Positions 1 through 7,757 of a stretch of 64,000 bases of DNA are shown here, in pieces; the stretch's first letter is position 1, and each line of letters opens with the position of its first letter. Source of the stretch: Parashewanella spongiae (lineage in GTDB: Bacteria; Pseudomonadota; Gammaproteobacteria; Enterobacterales; Shewanellaceae); the NCBI RefSeq assembly GCF_004358345.1, contig NZ_CP037952.1, forward strand, positions 3,720,001 to 3,784,000, given 5' to 3'. The position numbers and the translations under genes are program-made. The notes beneath the pieces are model-generated. The model did no database searches. It was not told the DNA's origin and worked only from the letters and a program-made list of their open reading frames with translations.

Positions 1-267
1 CTTACCGCAAGTTTCGCCAGTAATACGACCAAACCATGCGAGATAGCCAAGAATAGCAATGCCAATCACTGCCGCACTGCGAGCAATACCATTGGTAAGC
101 AAATCCATCACCCAATCGACACCTTCAGTGATTGGATTGGCGAATGCGATGTCAGGAATTAGAGCAAGGAATAGAACAAAAGCTATGATGGGAAGTACAT
201 TTTTTAAATTGAAACACCTACTGGGAGGAGCAGCAAAGGACTTAGAAAATATTGTACTTACTCTCAT
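1..267 (-). CDS. virB2: VirB2-like T4SS pilin, copy A (partial, runs off left edge)
   Basis: The reading frame starts at ATG 267, preceded by an AGGAG ribosome site, and is still open at base 1, giving 89 residues. It has a hydrophobic signal segment ending near AFA, then the pilin core with NPITEGVDWVMDLLTNG and YLAWFGRITGETCGK. The core is nearly identical to the VirB2 copies at 32.5 kb and 37.8 kb. VirB2 is the major pilus subunit of VirB/D4 conjugation machines: it is processed at the signal peptide and inserted in the inner membrane. The rest of this operon would lie left of the window. Its N-terminus and upstream DNA differ from the other two copies, so it is an old paralogue rather than a recent duplicate. 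Confidence 0.85.
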   Translation of the reverse strand, partial: MRVSTIFSKSFAAPPSRCFNLKNVLPIIAFVLFLALIPDIAFANPITEGVDWVMDLLTNGIARSAAVIGIAILGYLAWFGRITGETCGK

Positions 268-338
268 CGAACTTCTCCTACAGAGAACGAAAGAAAATGA
301 GCATCCTTAATTCAAAATAATTTCCTATTAATTACTAA

Positions 339-367
339 AATATGACTATTTGAACTCTTGATGTAAA
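339..367 (-). promoter_or_regulatory. Putative promoter of virB2 copy A
   Basis: On the minus strand TTTACA (362-367) is followed by 17 bases and CATATT (339-344), 72 bases upstream of the virB2-A start. The other two virB2 copies have the same TTTACA at about the same distance with a 17-base spacer. Upstream (401-430) lie weak 10-base-spaced AAG repeats. The repressor gene at 548 is divergent to this promoter, so it is a natural candidate regulator (inference). Confidence 0.4.
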
Positions 368-547
368 TAAACTCTTACTTATAAGAAATATTCAAAGAGC
401 ATTAAACTTATTTTGAACTTAGTGTTCTTAAGGACTGTCCTAGATTCGTAAGCTGTCAATTCACTTGCACATATCTTCCTTGTGAACGAATTTGATAGTA
501 TTTATGTAATAATTACCCCATAAATGCCATTAATTTAGAAGTAACGG

Positions 548-1186
548 ATGCCGACAACAGATACCAAAGTGCAATTCAGTCAACGTCTAAACCAGCTGTT
601 AGACAGACATAATTTCCCTCCTAAGAACATGGGAAGGATCACTTTATTATCCGATCTGTTTGAGATTACCCATAAGGGTGCAGGGAATTGGCTAAACGGA
701 AAAGCGATACCATCAAGAAAAATGCTTAAAATGATTGGCGAGCATTTTGGTGTTTCGGTTGACTGGCTTATCTTTGGTCACCAGCCTGACGAGACTTTAC
801 CATCAGGAAACATTGATATTCCTGTTATTACCAAGGTGCAAATATTACCTTTCTTAAATAATGAGCTGTCAGACTTCAACCAATACATTTCAGTGCAAGA
901 TCGCATCGGTGCAAAAGCTTTTGTTATTGATGCTAAAGACAATGGTTTTGAGTTGGACTTCTTACTATCAAATAGTGCCAAGTTAGTTTTTGATCCTGAT
1001 CTACCTCCGCAAGATAAACGCTTCGCCTTAATTCAGGTTGATGGTGTTCTTTTGATCAAGCAATTACTTGAATATGATAAAGGTAACTTTGCTGTGAAGT
1101 CGGTAAATAAAAATGGACAGTCAGAATTGAAAATGCTCGACAAAGGCAATTCAATTCTGGCTGTATTGATTGAGATTCGCTTTTAA
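548..1186 (+). CDS. Phage-type HTH repressor with S24-like C-terminal domain
   Basis: A 212-residue protein. Residues 10-80 form a helix-turn-helix of the CI/Cro type (sequence around LSDLFEITHKGAGNWLNGKA, then FGVSVDWLIFG). Residues 115-212 resemble the LexA/CI S24 fold, including a DKRFALIQVDGVLLIKQL strand with the position of the catalytic lysine. The serine region reads DNGFELDF instead of a DSM-type motif, so autocleavage looks unlikely. It is divergent from virB2-A and probably regulates that conjugation operon or itself. Only a weak ribosome site (GAAGTAACGG) precedes ATG 548. A decayed duplicate of its 3' third lies at 1.8-3.7 kb. Confidence 0.75.
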   Translation: MPTTDTKVQFSQRLNQLLDRHNFPPKNMGRITLLSDLFEITHKGAGNWLNGKAIPSRKMLKMIGEHFGVSVDWLIFGHQPDETLPSGNIDIPVITKVQILPFLNNELSDFNQYISVQDRIGAKAFVIDAKDNGFELDFLLSNSAKLVFDPDLPPQDKRFALIQVDGVLLIKQLLEYDKGNFAVKSVNKNGQSELKMLDKGNSILAVLIEIRF

Positions 1187-1203
1187 GTGCGGCTCACTTC
1201 TGT

Positions 1204-1476
1204 TTACAACTGATATACATCTTTACGATGGCTAGTTCGTAGCACCAACACCACTAAAGTGTCGTCTTCGATATTGCAAATAATGCGATAGTTTTTGACT
1301 CTATAACGCCACAATCCGGCTTTATTACCTAACAGGGCTTTACCAAAACGTCGTGGCGATTCCTCGGTGGAGATACGGGTTTTAAGGTAGTGAATGATAT
1401 CTTTTTGCACTTGTTTATCGAGCTTTTTCAGCTCCTTCAGGGCACGGCTGTCCCATTCGATTTGCCACTGCGCCAT
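1204..1476 (-). CDS. RelE/ParE-type toxin of a type II TA system
   Basis: A 90-residue basic protein with the RelE/ParE fold signature: WQIEWDSRALKELKKLDKQ at the N-terminus, then GLWRYRVKNYRIICNIED and the C-terminal VLVLRTSHRKDVY strand-helix. RelE toxins bind the ribosome and cleave mRNA in the A site. The Arg/Tyr/His residues expected for that activity are present in the C-terminal half. The start ATG at 1476 is one base after the antitoxin stop, the usual coupled order with antitoxin first. The pair presumably stabilises the neighbouring mobile DNA. Confidence 0.88.
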   Translation of the reverse strand: MAQWQIEWDSRALKELKKLDKQVQKDIIHYLKTRISTEESPRRFGKALLGNKAGLWRYRVKNYRIICNIEDDTLVVLVLRTSHRKDVYQL

Positions 1477-1477
1477 T

Positions 1478-1690
1478 TTAATCGTCTAAGCCCAATTCTT
1501 TTTCCACATCGGCCATTGAAACCCGGGGAGCTGGATTTTCAAGACGGCTAATGGCGATGTACTTGTCTTCCATCTCATCAAGGTATTTTGCAATAGCTTC
1601 TTTGGCATAAAAAGATTTGGTGCGGCCAGTAGTTTCCGCCAACTGGTTTAAACGCTGCTCGATGCTGTCAGATAATCTGAGTGATAACAT
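1478..1690 (-). CDS. RHH-type antitoxin partner of the RelE-like toxin
   Basis: A 70-residue protein from ATG 1690, chosen because GGAGGT sits at ideal spacing upstream (a TTG at 1702 is also open). Residues 1-45 look like a ribbon-helix-helix domain (MLSLRLSDSIEQRLNQLAE, then KSFYAKEAIAKYLDEM). The acidic tail with MADVEKELGLDD is the probable toxin-binding segment. Antitoxins of this RelB/StbD-like type neutralise the toxin and autorepress the operon. No obvious operator palindrome was found between 1690 and the pseudogene at 1.8 kb. Confidence 0.85.
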   Translation of the reverse strand: MLSLRLSDSIEQRLNQLAETTGRTKSFYAKEAIAKYLDEMEDKYIAISRLENPAPRVSMADVEKELGLDD

Positions 1691-1929
1691 GACGACCTCC
1701 AAAGTGTATTACGTGTCATACAAGTAAAGCATAACAGGTTTCACGTCGACTTACACCTTTAAAGCAATCAAATAACCGTAGTTCTGGTTGATTTGCTGGA
1801 TATTCTTCCCATCCTTACCACAAGTAGATCAAGCGATTACTTGAAAAATAAAGGTAACATTGTAATGAAATCGGTTAATAAATAGGACTATCAGAATTGA
1901 AAATGCTCGACAAAGGCAATTCAATTTTG

Positions 1930-3639
1930 GGAACCCATCAGATACGGGTAACAAATAAATGAGAAAATCTGAGGAGAAAAACGTTATTTATTGAGATAAT
2001 AAGCCGACTAAAACTATTCTCAAAATAAAATGCCGATACTCGACCGAACACCGCTTAACTCCTCAGACAAATTCGATCTTCTCTTAAAAACTATCGCTTG
2101 CCAAGTGCATGGTGCAGTTTCTTCTCTTTCTGATGAATTTAATGTTTCTCGTAAAGCCGTTTACTCCGCTAAATATGCGGCTCAATCGGCACTAAAGTGC
2201 CTTGTTACTACCAACGACGAATCTGATGTCATTACATCTGTAAATGTTGACGTACCACATCTTCGCCGTTCTATTGTGGCTTTATCAATCACAGCACCTA
2301 ACTCTATTCGAGCAATTGAAGAACAAATCCCACTCATTTATCCAGGCTGTAAAGTCAGTTACGGTTACATTCAAGGCGTTATCGTTGAAGCTCAAGAGCA
2401 GGCTAAGTTATTTAACGAAAAAGTGTCGCTATCAGCCATAAAGAGTGTGGCCATCGATGAGATGTTCAGCCAAGGTGACCCCGTACTTGCTGGGATAGAT
2501 CTCGAAAGTGGTTATTTATTTTCACTCTCTCACGAACAAAAGCGTGACGGTGAAACTTGGGCACGAGTTTTAGGTGAAGCTAAATCACAAGGATTATCAC
2601 CTCAGCACGTCGTTAAAGATGGAGCAAAAGGAATAGCGAAAGGCGTTAGCATGAGCTTTGAACATGCAGAGCAACGTGATGATGCTTTCCATGCGTTGTA
2701 TATCGTAGGTAAGGCGCTGAGAAAGGTTGAACGTCGGGCGTACTACTACATTGATAAAGAGGCTAGTTTGGAAAAAAGATTGCATAAAGATGTATTCGAT
2801 ACAGAGAAAAAGCAGCAGGCAATGGTTGATTTATTAGGCGTGCAAGCGAAATGTGAGCAAGCGATTGAGCAATATGAAAGTGGAACGAAAAGCAGAAATC
2901 ATCTCCACCAAGCTTTGACCAGTATTTCCATGAAAACGGGTAGCCTCATGACGAAAAAACAGGCTGAAGCCTTGCTAACGAAGGCTGTTGATGGCTTAAA
3001 AAATACTGAGCATAAAGATGGCATCACCGCTGCTAGATACATAAAAAATCGTTTGAAAGGACTGACATTAGCAACTCAAGCACTTCACGAAAAGTTACTG
3101 AAACTTGGCGAACTTTATCCTCAAGAATGCGTTGAAGTGGCTTGTCGCTTCTCTGAACGAAAGCGCCAATTACGAAAAGCTAAACCTTGGAAAATAGCGC
3201 GGTATCAGAAAGAATTAGTTGGCAGTTATCAGTGGTTGCGACTCCGTTTAGGCAAGAGTGCCAGCGAACTTATGCTGCAAGTGGAAGCGTTGCATCAAAC
3301 TCGCCACAGAGCATCAAGTGCCATTGAAGGATTTAATGCCACTCTACGGTCTTACCTTTATGTCCGTAAAGGAGTCAATCAAGGTTTCCTCGAGTTATTT
3401 AAAGCTTGGTACAACCTTCGCTCAAGACGCTGGGGGAAACATAAAGGAACTTCATCGTATCAGAATATCACAGGGAAAAAAGTTGATGACTGGCTAACAA
3501 TGCTGAATTTTCCACCTTCGGATTTACACCACTAAGCACTCACAAACTTTGTGTGATTTACGGTAGCGGTTCAACTGAGGTTGAGCTGGCGATCTCTCTT
3601 TGATTTGTTACCTTTAAGACCTATGTTTTGATCAGTCCT
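1930..3639 (+). mobile_element. 1.7 kb insertion sequence, copy 1 (unassigned DDE family)
   Basis: The ends were set by comparison with the second copy at 28765-30474; both are 1710 bp and nearly identical. The terminal inverted repeats are imperfect: left begins GGAACCCATCAGATAC and contains GGTAACAAAT, right (reverse complement) begins AGGACTGATCAAAACA and also contains GGTAACAAAT. A 7-bp target duplication CAATTTT flanks the element, although the first element base could be 1929. It carries one transposase gene. Confidence 0.88.
2030..3535 (+). CDS. DDE transposase of the 1.7 kb IS, copy 1
   Basis: A 501-residue protein. Candidate acidic catalytic residues are in SVAIDEMFSQGDP (about residue 142), HVVKDGAKG (about 194) and SSAIEGFNATLRSYLYV (about 436). 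The C-terminal half is highly basic. The start ATG follows AATAAA directly and lacks a good ribosome site, as is common for poorly expressed transposases. It differs from the second copy at one residue (TPLNS versus IPLNS), so transposition was recent. I recognise it as a transposase but cannot place it in a standard IS family; ISNCY-like is a guess. Confidence 0.82.
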   Translation: MPILDRTPLNSSDKFDLLLKTIACQVHGAVSSLSDEFNVSRKAVYSAKYAAQSALKCLVTTNDESDVITSVNVDVPHLRRSIVALSITAPNSIRAIEEQIPLIYPGCKVSYGYIQGVIVEAQEQAKLFNEKVSLSAIKSVAIDEMFSQGDPVLAGIDLESGYLFSLSHEQKRDGETWARVLGEAKSQGLSPQHVVKDGAKGIAKGVSMSFEHAEQRDDAFHALYIVGKALRKVERRAYYYIDKEASLEKRLHKDVFDTEKKQQAMVDLLGVQAKCEQAIEQYESGTKSRNHLHQALTSISMKTGSLMTKKQAEALLTKAVDGLKNTEHKDGITAARYIKNRLKGLTLATQALHEKLLKLGELYPQECVEVACRFSERKRQLRKAKPWKIARYQKELVGSYQWLRLRLGKSASELMLQVEALHQTRHRASSAIEGFNATLRSYLYVRKGVNQGFLELFKAWYNLRSRRWGKHKGTSSYQNITGKKVDDWLTMLNFPPSDLHH

Positions 3640-3680
3640 CAATTTTAGCAGTGTTGATCTAGATTCGATTTTAAAACTGA

Positions 3681-3705
3681 CTCATTTCTGGACATAACCT
3701 AGCTA
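3681..3705 (+). repeat. Dispersed TTCTGGACATAA motif, copy 1
   Basis: CTCATTTCTGGACATAACCT lies just after the repressor pseudogene. Similar strings recur between genes at about 5396, 9502, 13152, 14271 and 27397. Function unknown. Confidence 0.4.
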
Positions 3706-3807
3706 GAATTGCAGCTTGTAATAAATCTTTATCGATAAAAAAAGATACGTTCATATTTTATTTTCATAACGCAGTAAGGCATAAATTAATCTACGCCTTA
3801 GTGTTTT

Positions 3808-4443
3808 TTAGCTCTTTAATTTGTAGTTACGACGAACTTCATCAACTAAACGATAACGGGAGCTTTTTAAACGTTCATGAGGTGCAAATAGAGAACTAGC
3901 ACTGTCTAATAAATCCACTGCTCTTGTGAGCTGATCAATCTGATTTTCTGATAATTCACTTTCAGCTAAGAGCTCATTTATTTCTAGTATTGAAAGCTCC
4001 TTTGCAGCAATGTCTTCAGGTAAACCAGACTTGGTACATAAGCCATAGATTCCATTTATAAAATGCCCCCACTCTTCTTTTACATGTTCATCAAACTGAG
4101 TAGTTAACTTAGAGCTGCCAGAAGAGTGCCCTTGTAAATAAAGGCTTTCAACAGCTTTTTTATAGCGGTCAGTAAACACTGAATAAACACTGTCAGTAGA
4201 CTTTTCAGATTGAATAACGGCTAACCAAGAAGAATAACCTTTTGCATAAAACTCAACCTGCTGCTCTTCTTTATGTAACCCAAAAAATGAATCACTTTGT
4301 AAGCTTAATTCTAATTTGTATGAACATTTAGGCATTAATTCTGCGTCTTGATAGCTTTGAAATTCGCTATCTGTAACTTTCGATATTTCCAGCAGTTCTT
4401 GTTTCGTAAAAAAATGGTTTTGTAGGTAATTTAATAACTCCAC
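3808..4443 (-). CDS. DUF6058-like protein
   Basis: A 211-residue soluble, acidic, mostly helical protein with no signal peptide or membrane segment. From memory the pattern FFTKQELLEIS, MPKCSYKL, FYAKGYSSW and HFINGIYGLCTKSGLPEDIA matches the DUF6058 family of marine gammaproteobacteria, sometimes labelled natural-product-biosynthesis associated. No biochemical role is established that I know of. ATG 4443 is the first start; only a weak GAGGGACAAAG precedes it. It is a monocistronic gene in a gene-poor stretch, with the group II intron behind its promoter. Confidence 0.6.
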   Translation of the reverse strand: MELLNYLQNHFFTKQELLEISKVTDSEFQSYQDAELMPKCSYKLELSLQSDSFFGLHKEEQQVEFYAKGYSSWLAVIQSEKSTDSVYSVFTDRYKKAVESLYLQGHSSGSSKLTTQFDEHVKEEWGHFINGIYGLCTKSGLPEDIAAKELSILEINELLAESELSENQIDQLTRAVDLLDSASSLFAPHERLKSSRYRLVDEVRRNYKLKS

Positions 4444-4572
4444 TAACTTTGTCCCTCTATAAATTTAATCAGTAAATAATCCTTTTAAATATTGGGTATA
4501 TTATAACTAAATGGACATTTGTTGAAATACCAATTTTTGTTTACGTTTCAGCTTGTTTTTCAACCAGCTTTG

Positions 4573-5368
4573 GTCGGATAAGCGACACCTGTTGCCAAGT
4601 GCCGCTCTCCTCAGAACCCAGCGTGCAACTTTCACTGCACTGGGCTCAAGCCTCCACTAAGGCATACTATGTAACCCGGTAACTACAAATAGTTACCTTT
4701 GCAATACACACTTGAAGCTTTAATATCTGCAACATTATGGATTCCATATTATTACAGTAAGGAGAGGCACTAACCTCATATGAAGTCATCATTTGCGTTT
4801 CTCCATTAACAAAGTTCTTCAAATTTTCTTGCAACGGGAGACCAGCTGGAAGTGGGCTCACTTTCGCGACCAGATATAAATCTGTATCTGCATCATTACA
4901 ACGCAGCATTTGCTTTCTCCAGCCTCCTTTACCTGCATAACTATCGGCCACCCTCACAGATGGCTTTCCCAGAAGGAACTATACAGGCTTACCGTGTTCC
5001 GTATGTTGTGCAATATCAGGGTAGATGCCCACTCTAGTGCGGAGAGCTCTGTTGATCACGAAAGAGTACTGCCCAACCTCTTTCCAACTCTCGTTGCCTT
5101 TTGGCCACAGCGTAACAACCACTTCCGCTGCTTCACGTATAACGCACCTTTCATGGGTTCACATATGTTCATCATACTGATTCCCTAGCGCTTACCCGAC
5201 TTGTGGTTATCAGGAGGAACGTCCTCTCACGATTCGTTTCCCGTCTAATAAATAGACTTTGCTACATTGTCAGGCTCGCTACTTTATTCAGAGCCTTAGG
5301 GTCATCTGGTGATACAGACGGTTCACGCTATAGTGGTGAACAGCACTTCATACGACTTCACGTCGCAC
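4573..5368 (-). ncRNA. Group II intron lacking a reverse transcriptase (ORF-less or remnant)
   Basis: Read on the minus strand, the intron begins GTGCGAC at 5368, the bacterial group II 5' consensus, and ends around ATCCGAC at 4573. Domain V is clear at 4614-4647: exactly 34 bases starting GAGCCCAG and ending CTGGGTTC, with a GAAA tetraloop, a two-base CG bulge and the AGC triad. A domain VI-like hairpin (AGCGGCACTTGG / CAGGTGTCGCTT) follows. The length of about 796 bases suits a ribozyme core without an intron-encoded protein. Open frames inside it (for example 4667-4957 minus) show no reverse transcriptase motifs. It would need an RT in trans to move or splice efficiently. Confidence 0.8.
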
Positions 5369-5395
5369 GGGCATAACCGTGTTTCATCCCGTAAA

Positions 5396-5421
5396 CTCAC
5401 TTCTGGACATAAGCTGGTTAG
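5396..5421 (+). repeat. Dispersed TTCTGGACATAA motif, copy 2
   Basis: CTCACTTCTGGACATAAGCT followed by GGTTAG, close to the group II intron 5' exon. It is the best match to the copy at 3681. Confidence 0.4.
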
Positions 5422-5480
5422 GTTAATACTCTAAAGCTAAGTGTTCGAATTAGGTATTTGTATTCAAATATTTCACTACG

Positions 5481-5513
5481 GTTTCAAATTTGAAACACCC
5501 TTTAAAGTGTTTC
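5481..5513. promoter_or_regulatory. Two adjacent palindromes upstream of the 5.9 kb gene
   Basis: GTTTCAAATTTGAAAC (5481-5496) is a perfect 16-base palindrome. It overlaps a second hairpin with GAAACAC and GTGTTTC arms (5492-5513). They lie in the otherwise empty 5369-5885 stretch, about 370 bases ahead of the 5886 gene. They could be an operator pair or a short structured element; no run of T follows, so a terminator is less likely. Confidence 0.35.
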
Positions 5514-5885
5514 CACTAACTTGAGTGTTTTAATTACTATTTTTAAACGGCGTTTGCTAGATGGCTTGCAGCTCAAGATTAATTCTGTGAGCCTGATGTC
5601 CGATGAAGATCACCGCACTATACAGTCGTGATTGATGGGATGATTATAAATCACACAGCAAATCAGTTAAACCGATCGGAATAAAGCAGAAAATTATTAT
5701 GGTGTCTTGTTTATTTCTTGCGCAGAGATGAGTTTATTAAAGTTGAACAAACACTGACGAAAAATGCAATGCACCAGAAGCTCATCTTTAAATCTACACA
5801 GCATAAGCGTAACGTTCTCTCAAAAGCCTAATCATCAAGAGATAGAGTGAATTTAAGATCTTGAATAAGTCACCGTGGAGGATTT

Positions 5886-6908
5886 ATGTTCGAGTATAAC
5901 CCTGTATCACAGCTTGTATCGGTATCACAGGCCGCTTTCGAACATGATAGTAGCCTAACAACCAACAAAACAGTTCAAAATTGTGAAAATGTTCTATACA
6001 TTCCAGGTGTGGGTCTTAGCAACGAAGATTACCAAGAGATACTCCTTGAGCAAAGTTGGAATCTATTAAACAAAAAAGAACCTTTTCAAGTCGTATTTAA
6101 ACATGACGAAGAATTAAGCCGCTTTCATCAGTATACCACTATGTTGACCAGCTCATCAGAACCCGAGCATTGTGCTCAATTAACTGAGTATGACCTGACA
6201 AAAAGCAAGGAGTGCGAAGCGGCTGCAGGTTTGCTGGAAAAGCACGCAGCCTCAAAAACAGTGAGTCATAATTCGCAAGATAGTGGACTTGATGTCAAAA
6301 CTGGAAATATATGGGTTCACGGTGAAGGTCAAGTTGCCTGTGGCGAATTAGTGTCCGGTAAAACAACCTTTACCATGAACGATATCTTTTATGATTTTTT
6401 TATAAATATGCACTTGAATAAGGATAGAGAAGGTTTTTTTGTAAAAAATTTCTACTTTGATGGTTCACATACGGCCGACAGGAAAGCCACCGGAAGTTTT
6501 GACGCTCAGGAGCTTAAGAACAGCCGAAAAGAACCCGCTTATTGTACTGGATGGGTAAATTGGCTAGTCGAAGGTGATAAGCGTAGTTTTGTCCAGCATG
6601 TCAGGGATGAGTTCTATGATCACACTGCGTTTCGCCCAGAATATAAAGAAATTACTTTTCATGGGTTTCATGGCGCTAAAGTCCATCTTACACCAAAAAA
6701 TTTCCAACAATTCCACCAACGTACACTAAAGACAGAAATAGCGGCTGAGAAACAAGCCAAGCAAGAGAGTGAGGATACACCAATTTTTGCTTCATATGAG
6801 CAAGCACATACTCAAGAGAAAGTCACTCGTAATTGGTATATTTGGCAAGGGCTACTCCCAATTCCTAGTTTAGGATTAAAAATTGTTTGTGAGTTTACGG
6901 CAGCATAG
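5886..6908 (+). CDS. Hypothetical protein, stop codon altered by IS66 insertion
   Basis: A 340-residue cytosolic-looking protein, preceded by GTGGAGG at good spacing. I do not recognise the family. There is no signal peptide or membrane helix, and residues 50-135 are charged and helical. The last six residues (CEFTAA) come from the left end of the IS66 element inserted at 6889. Joining the target duplication across the IS restores GTT TAG, so the native protein ended LGLKIV at 334 residues and is essentially intact. An effector-like role is possible given its neighbours, but nothing in the sequence proves it. Confidence 0.6.
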   Translation: MFEYNPVSQLVSVSQAAFEHDSSLTTNKTVQNCENVLYIPGVGLSNEDYQEILLEQSWNLLNKKEPFQVVFKHDEELSRFHQYTTMLTSSSEPEHCAQLTEYDLTKSKECEAAAGLLEKHAASKTVSHNSQDSGLDVKTGNIWVHGEGQVACGELVSGKTTFTMNDIFYDFFINMHLNKDREGFFVKNFYFDGSHTADRKATGSFDAQELKNSRKEPAYCTGWVNWLVEGDKRSFVQHVRDEFYDHTAFRPEYKEITFHGFHGAKVHLTPKNFQQFHQRTLKTEIAAEKQAKQESEDTPIFASYEQAHTQEKVTRNWYIWQGLLPIPSLGLKIVCEFTAA

Positions 6909-6966
6909 TGCAACTTTAACCCAATAATTTGATGTAATGATGGCAGATTAATTATCGGAGCCCATC

Positions 6967-7338
6967 ATGCCAAATATAGAGCCATTAACTCGCGTCGCCA
7001 CAGTCTTCGCCCATTGGCGCATAAATAAGCCGAGTCGCGGAACTAAAATACCAAACACTCTCCGCGAGCAAGCCATTTCATTGCTAGGGCATTACTCATC
7101 ATCACAAATTTGCACCGCTTTACGTATCAGTAGCTCTCAATTTAAACAATGGTGCCAGGTATCAAACTCGGCAGAGTCCATTACAGACTTCATTGAATTA
7201 CCCAACTTACCTGAGGTCATCAAGCCCAATTCCCCAGTAAAACTTGAGTTGAATCTATCTAATGGCGACAATATTCATATACAAGGTGTGGTGGATGTTC
7301 ACTTTATTTGCGCCCTTATCTGGGCAATGAAATCATGA
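6967..7338 (+). CDS. tnpA: IS66 accessory protein TnpA (element 1)
   Basis: A 123-residue protein with an N-terminal helix-turn-helix (NTLREQAISLLGHYSSSQIC, then ALRISSSQFKQW). This is typical of IS66 TnpA, a small DNA-binding accessory protein needed for transposition. A GGAG site precedes ATG 6967. Its TGA overlaps the tnpB ATG (ATGA), indicating coupled translation. Confidence 0.85.
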   Translation: MPNIEPLTRVATVFAHWRINKPSRGTKIPNTLREQAISLLGHYSSSQICTALRISSSQFKQWCQVSNSAESITDFIELPNLPEVIKPNSPVKLELNLSNGDNIHIQGVVDVHFICALIWAMKS

Positions 7339-7667
7339 TCTATTTAACTTCCAACAGTCGTATCTTCATTGCGACTCAGCCTGCTGATTTTCGCTGTGGT
7401 ATCGATGGACTGGCGGCCGTGTGCCAACAGCGCTTGTCGAGTAATCCGCGTTCAGGCTCGATATTCGTCTTCATTAATCGCAACAAAACCATGATACGAG
7501 CCCTCACTTATGAGCATAATGGCTTTTGGCTGATGACCAAACGGTTATCAAAAGGAAAATTTCATGGATGGCCACGTCATCATGGCGTTATGCAACCGAT
7601 GGCTGCGGCACAATTACGGCAATTACTGAGTGGTGAACCTTATTTATCTTCAAGTCGCTTGAAATAA
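7335..7667 (+). CDS. tnpB: IS66 accessory protein TnpB (element 1)
   Basis: A 110-residue protein of the IS66 Orf2/TnpB family, recognised by ATQPADFRCGIDGLAAVCQQ, then SGSIFVFINRNKTMIRALTYEHNGFWLMTKRLSKG in pieces, and a basic WP motif. ATG 7335 was chosen over the upstream in-frame start at 7308 because it overlaps the tnpA stop as ATGA. The protein is required for IS66 transposition; its biochemical role is unclear. Confidence 0.9.
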   Translation: MIYLTSNSRIFIATQPADFRCGIDGLAAVCQQRLSSNPRSGSIFVFINRNKTMIRALTYEHNGFWLMTKRLSKGKFHGWPRHHGVMQPMAAAQLRQLLSGEPYLSSSRLK

Positions 7668-7757
7668 ATCGCACTTACCGGTTGATTATTTTATTTATCG
7701 GATCATACTGCCCGCCGAATTCATTTTTCCTATTCGCCTAAGCTGGACTGTCCTTTA

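Larger units (their letters stand above)
1819..3678 (+). pseudogene. Decayed 3' duplicate of the repressor gene, split by an IS
   Basis: Bases 1826-1928 match the repressor gene region 1053-1163 (for example TCAGAATTGAAAATGCTCGA) with substitutions and small indels. The match resumes directly after the IS at 3640-3678, where CAATTTTAGCAGTGTTGATC aligns with the last codons of the intact repressor. The inserted IS duplicated CAATTTT (1922-1928 and 3640-3646). The reading frame is broken, so this is a relic of a second repressor copy, probably from a related mobile element once next to this one. Confidence 0.75.

Noticed and set aside
59-310. Plus-strand open frame at the left edge
   Set aside because: It is antisense to the virB2-A coding region, whose minus-strand product matches two other VirB2 copies.
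4667-5188. Several open frames (4667-4957 minus, 4852-5037 and 4910-5188 plus)
   Set aside because: They lie inside the structured group II intron and show no protein-like or reverse-transcriptase motifs.
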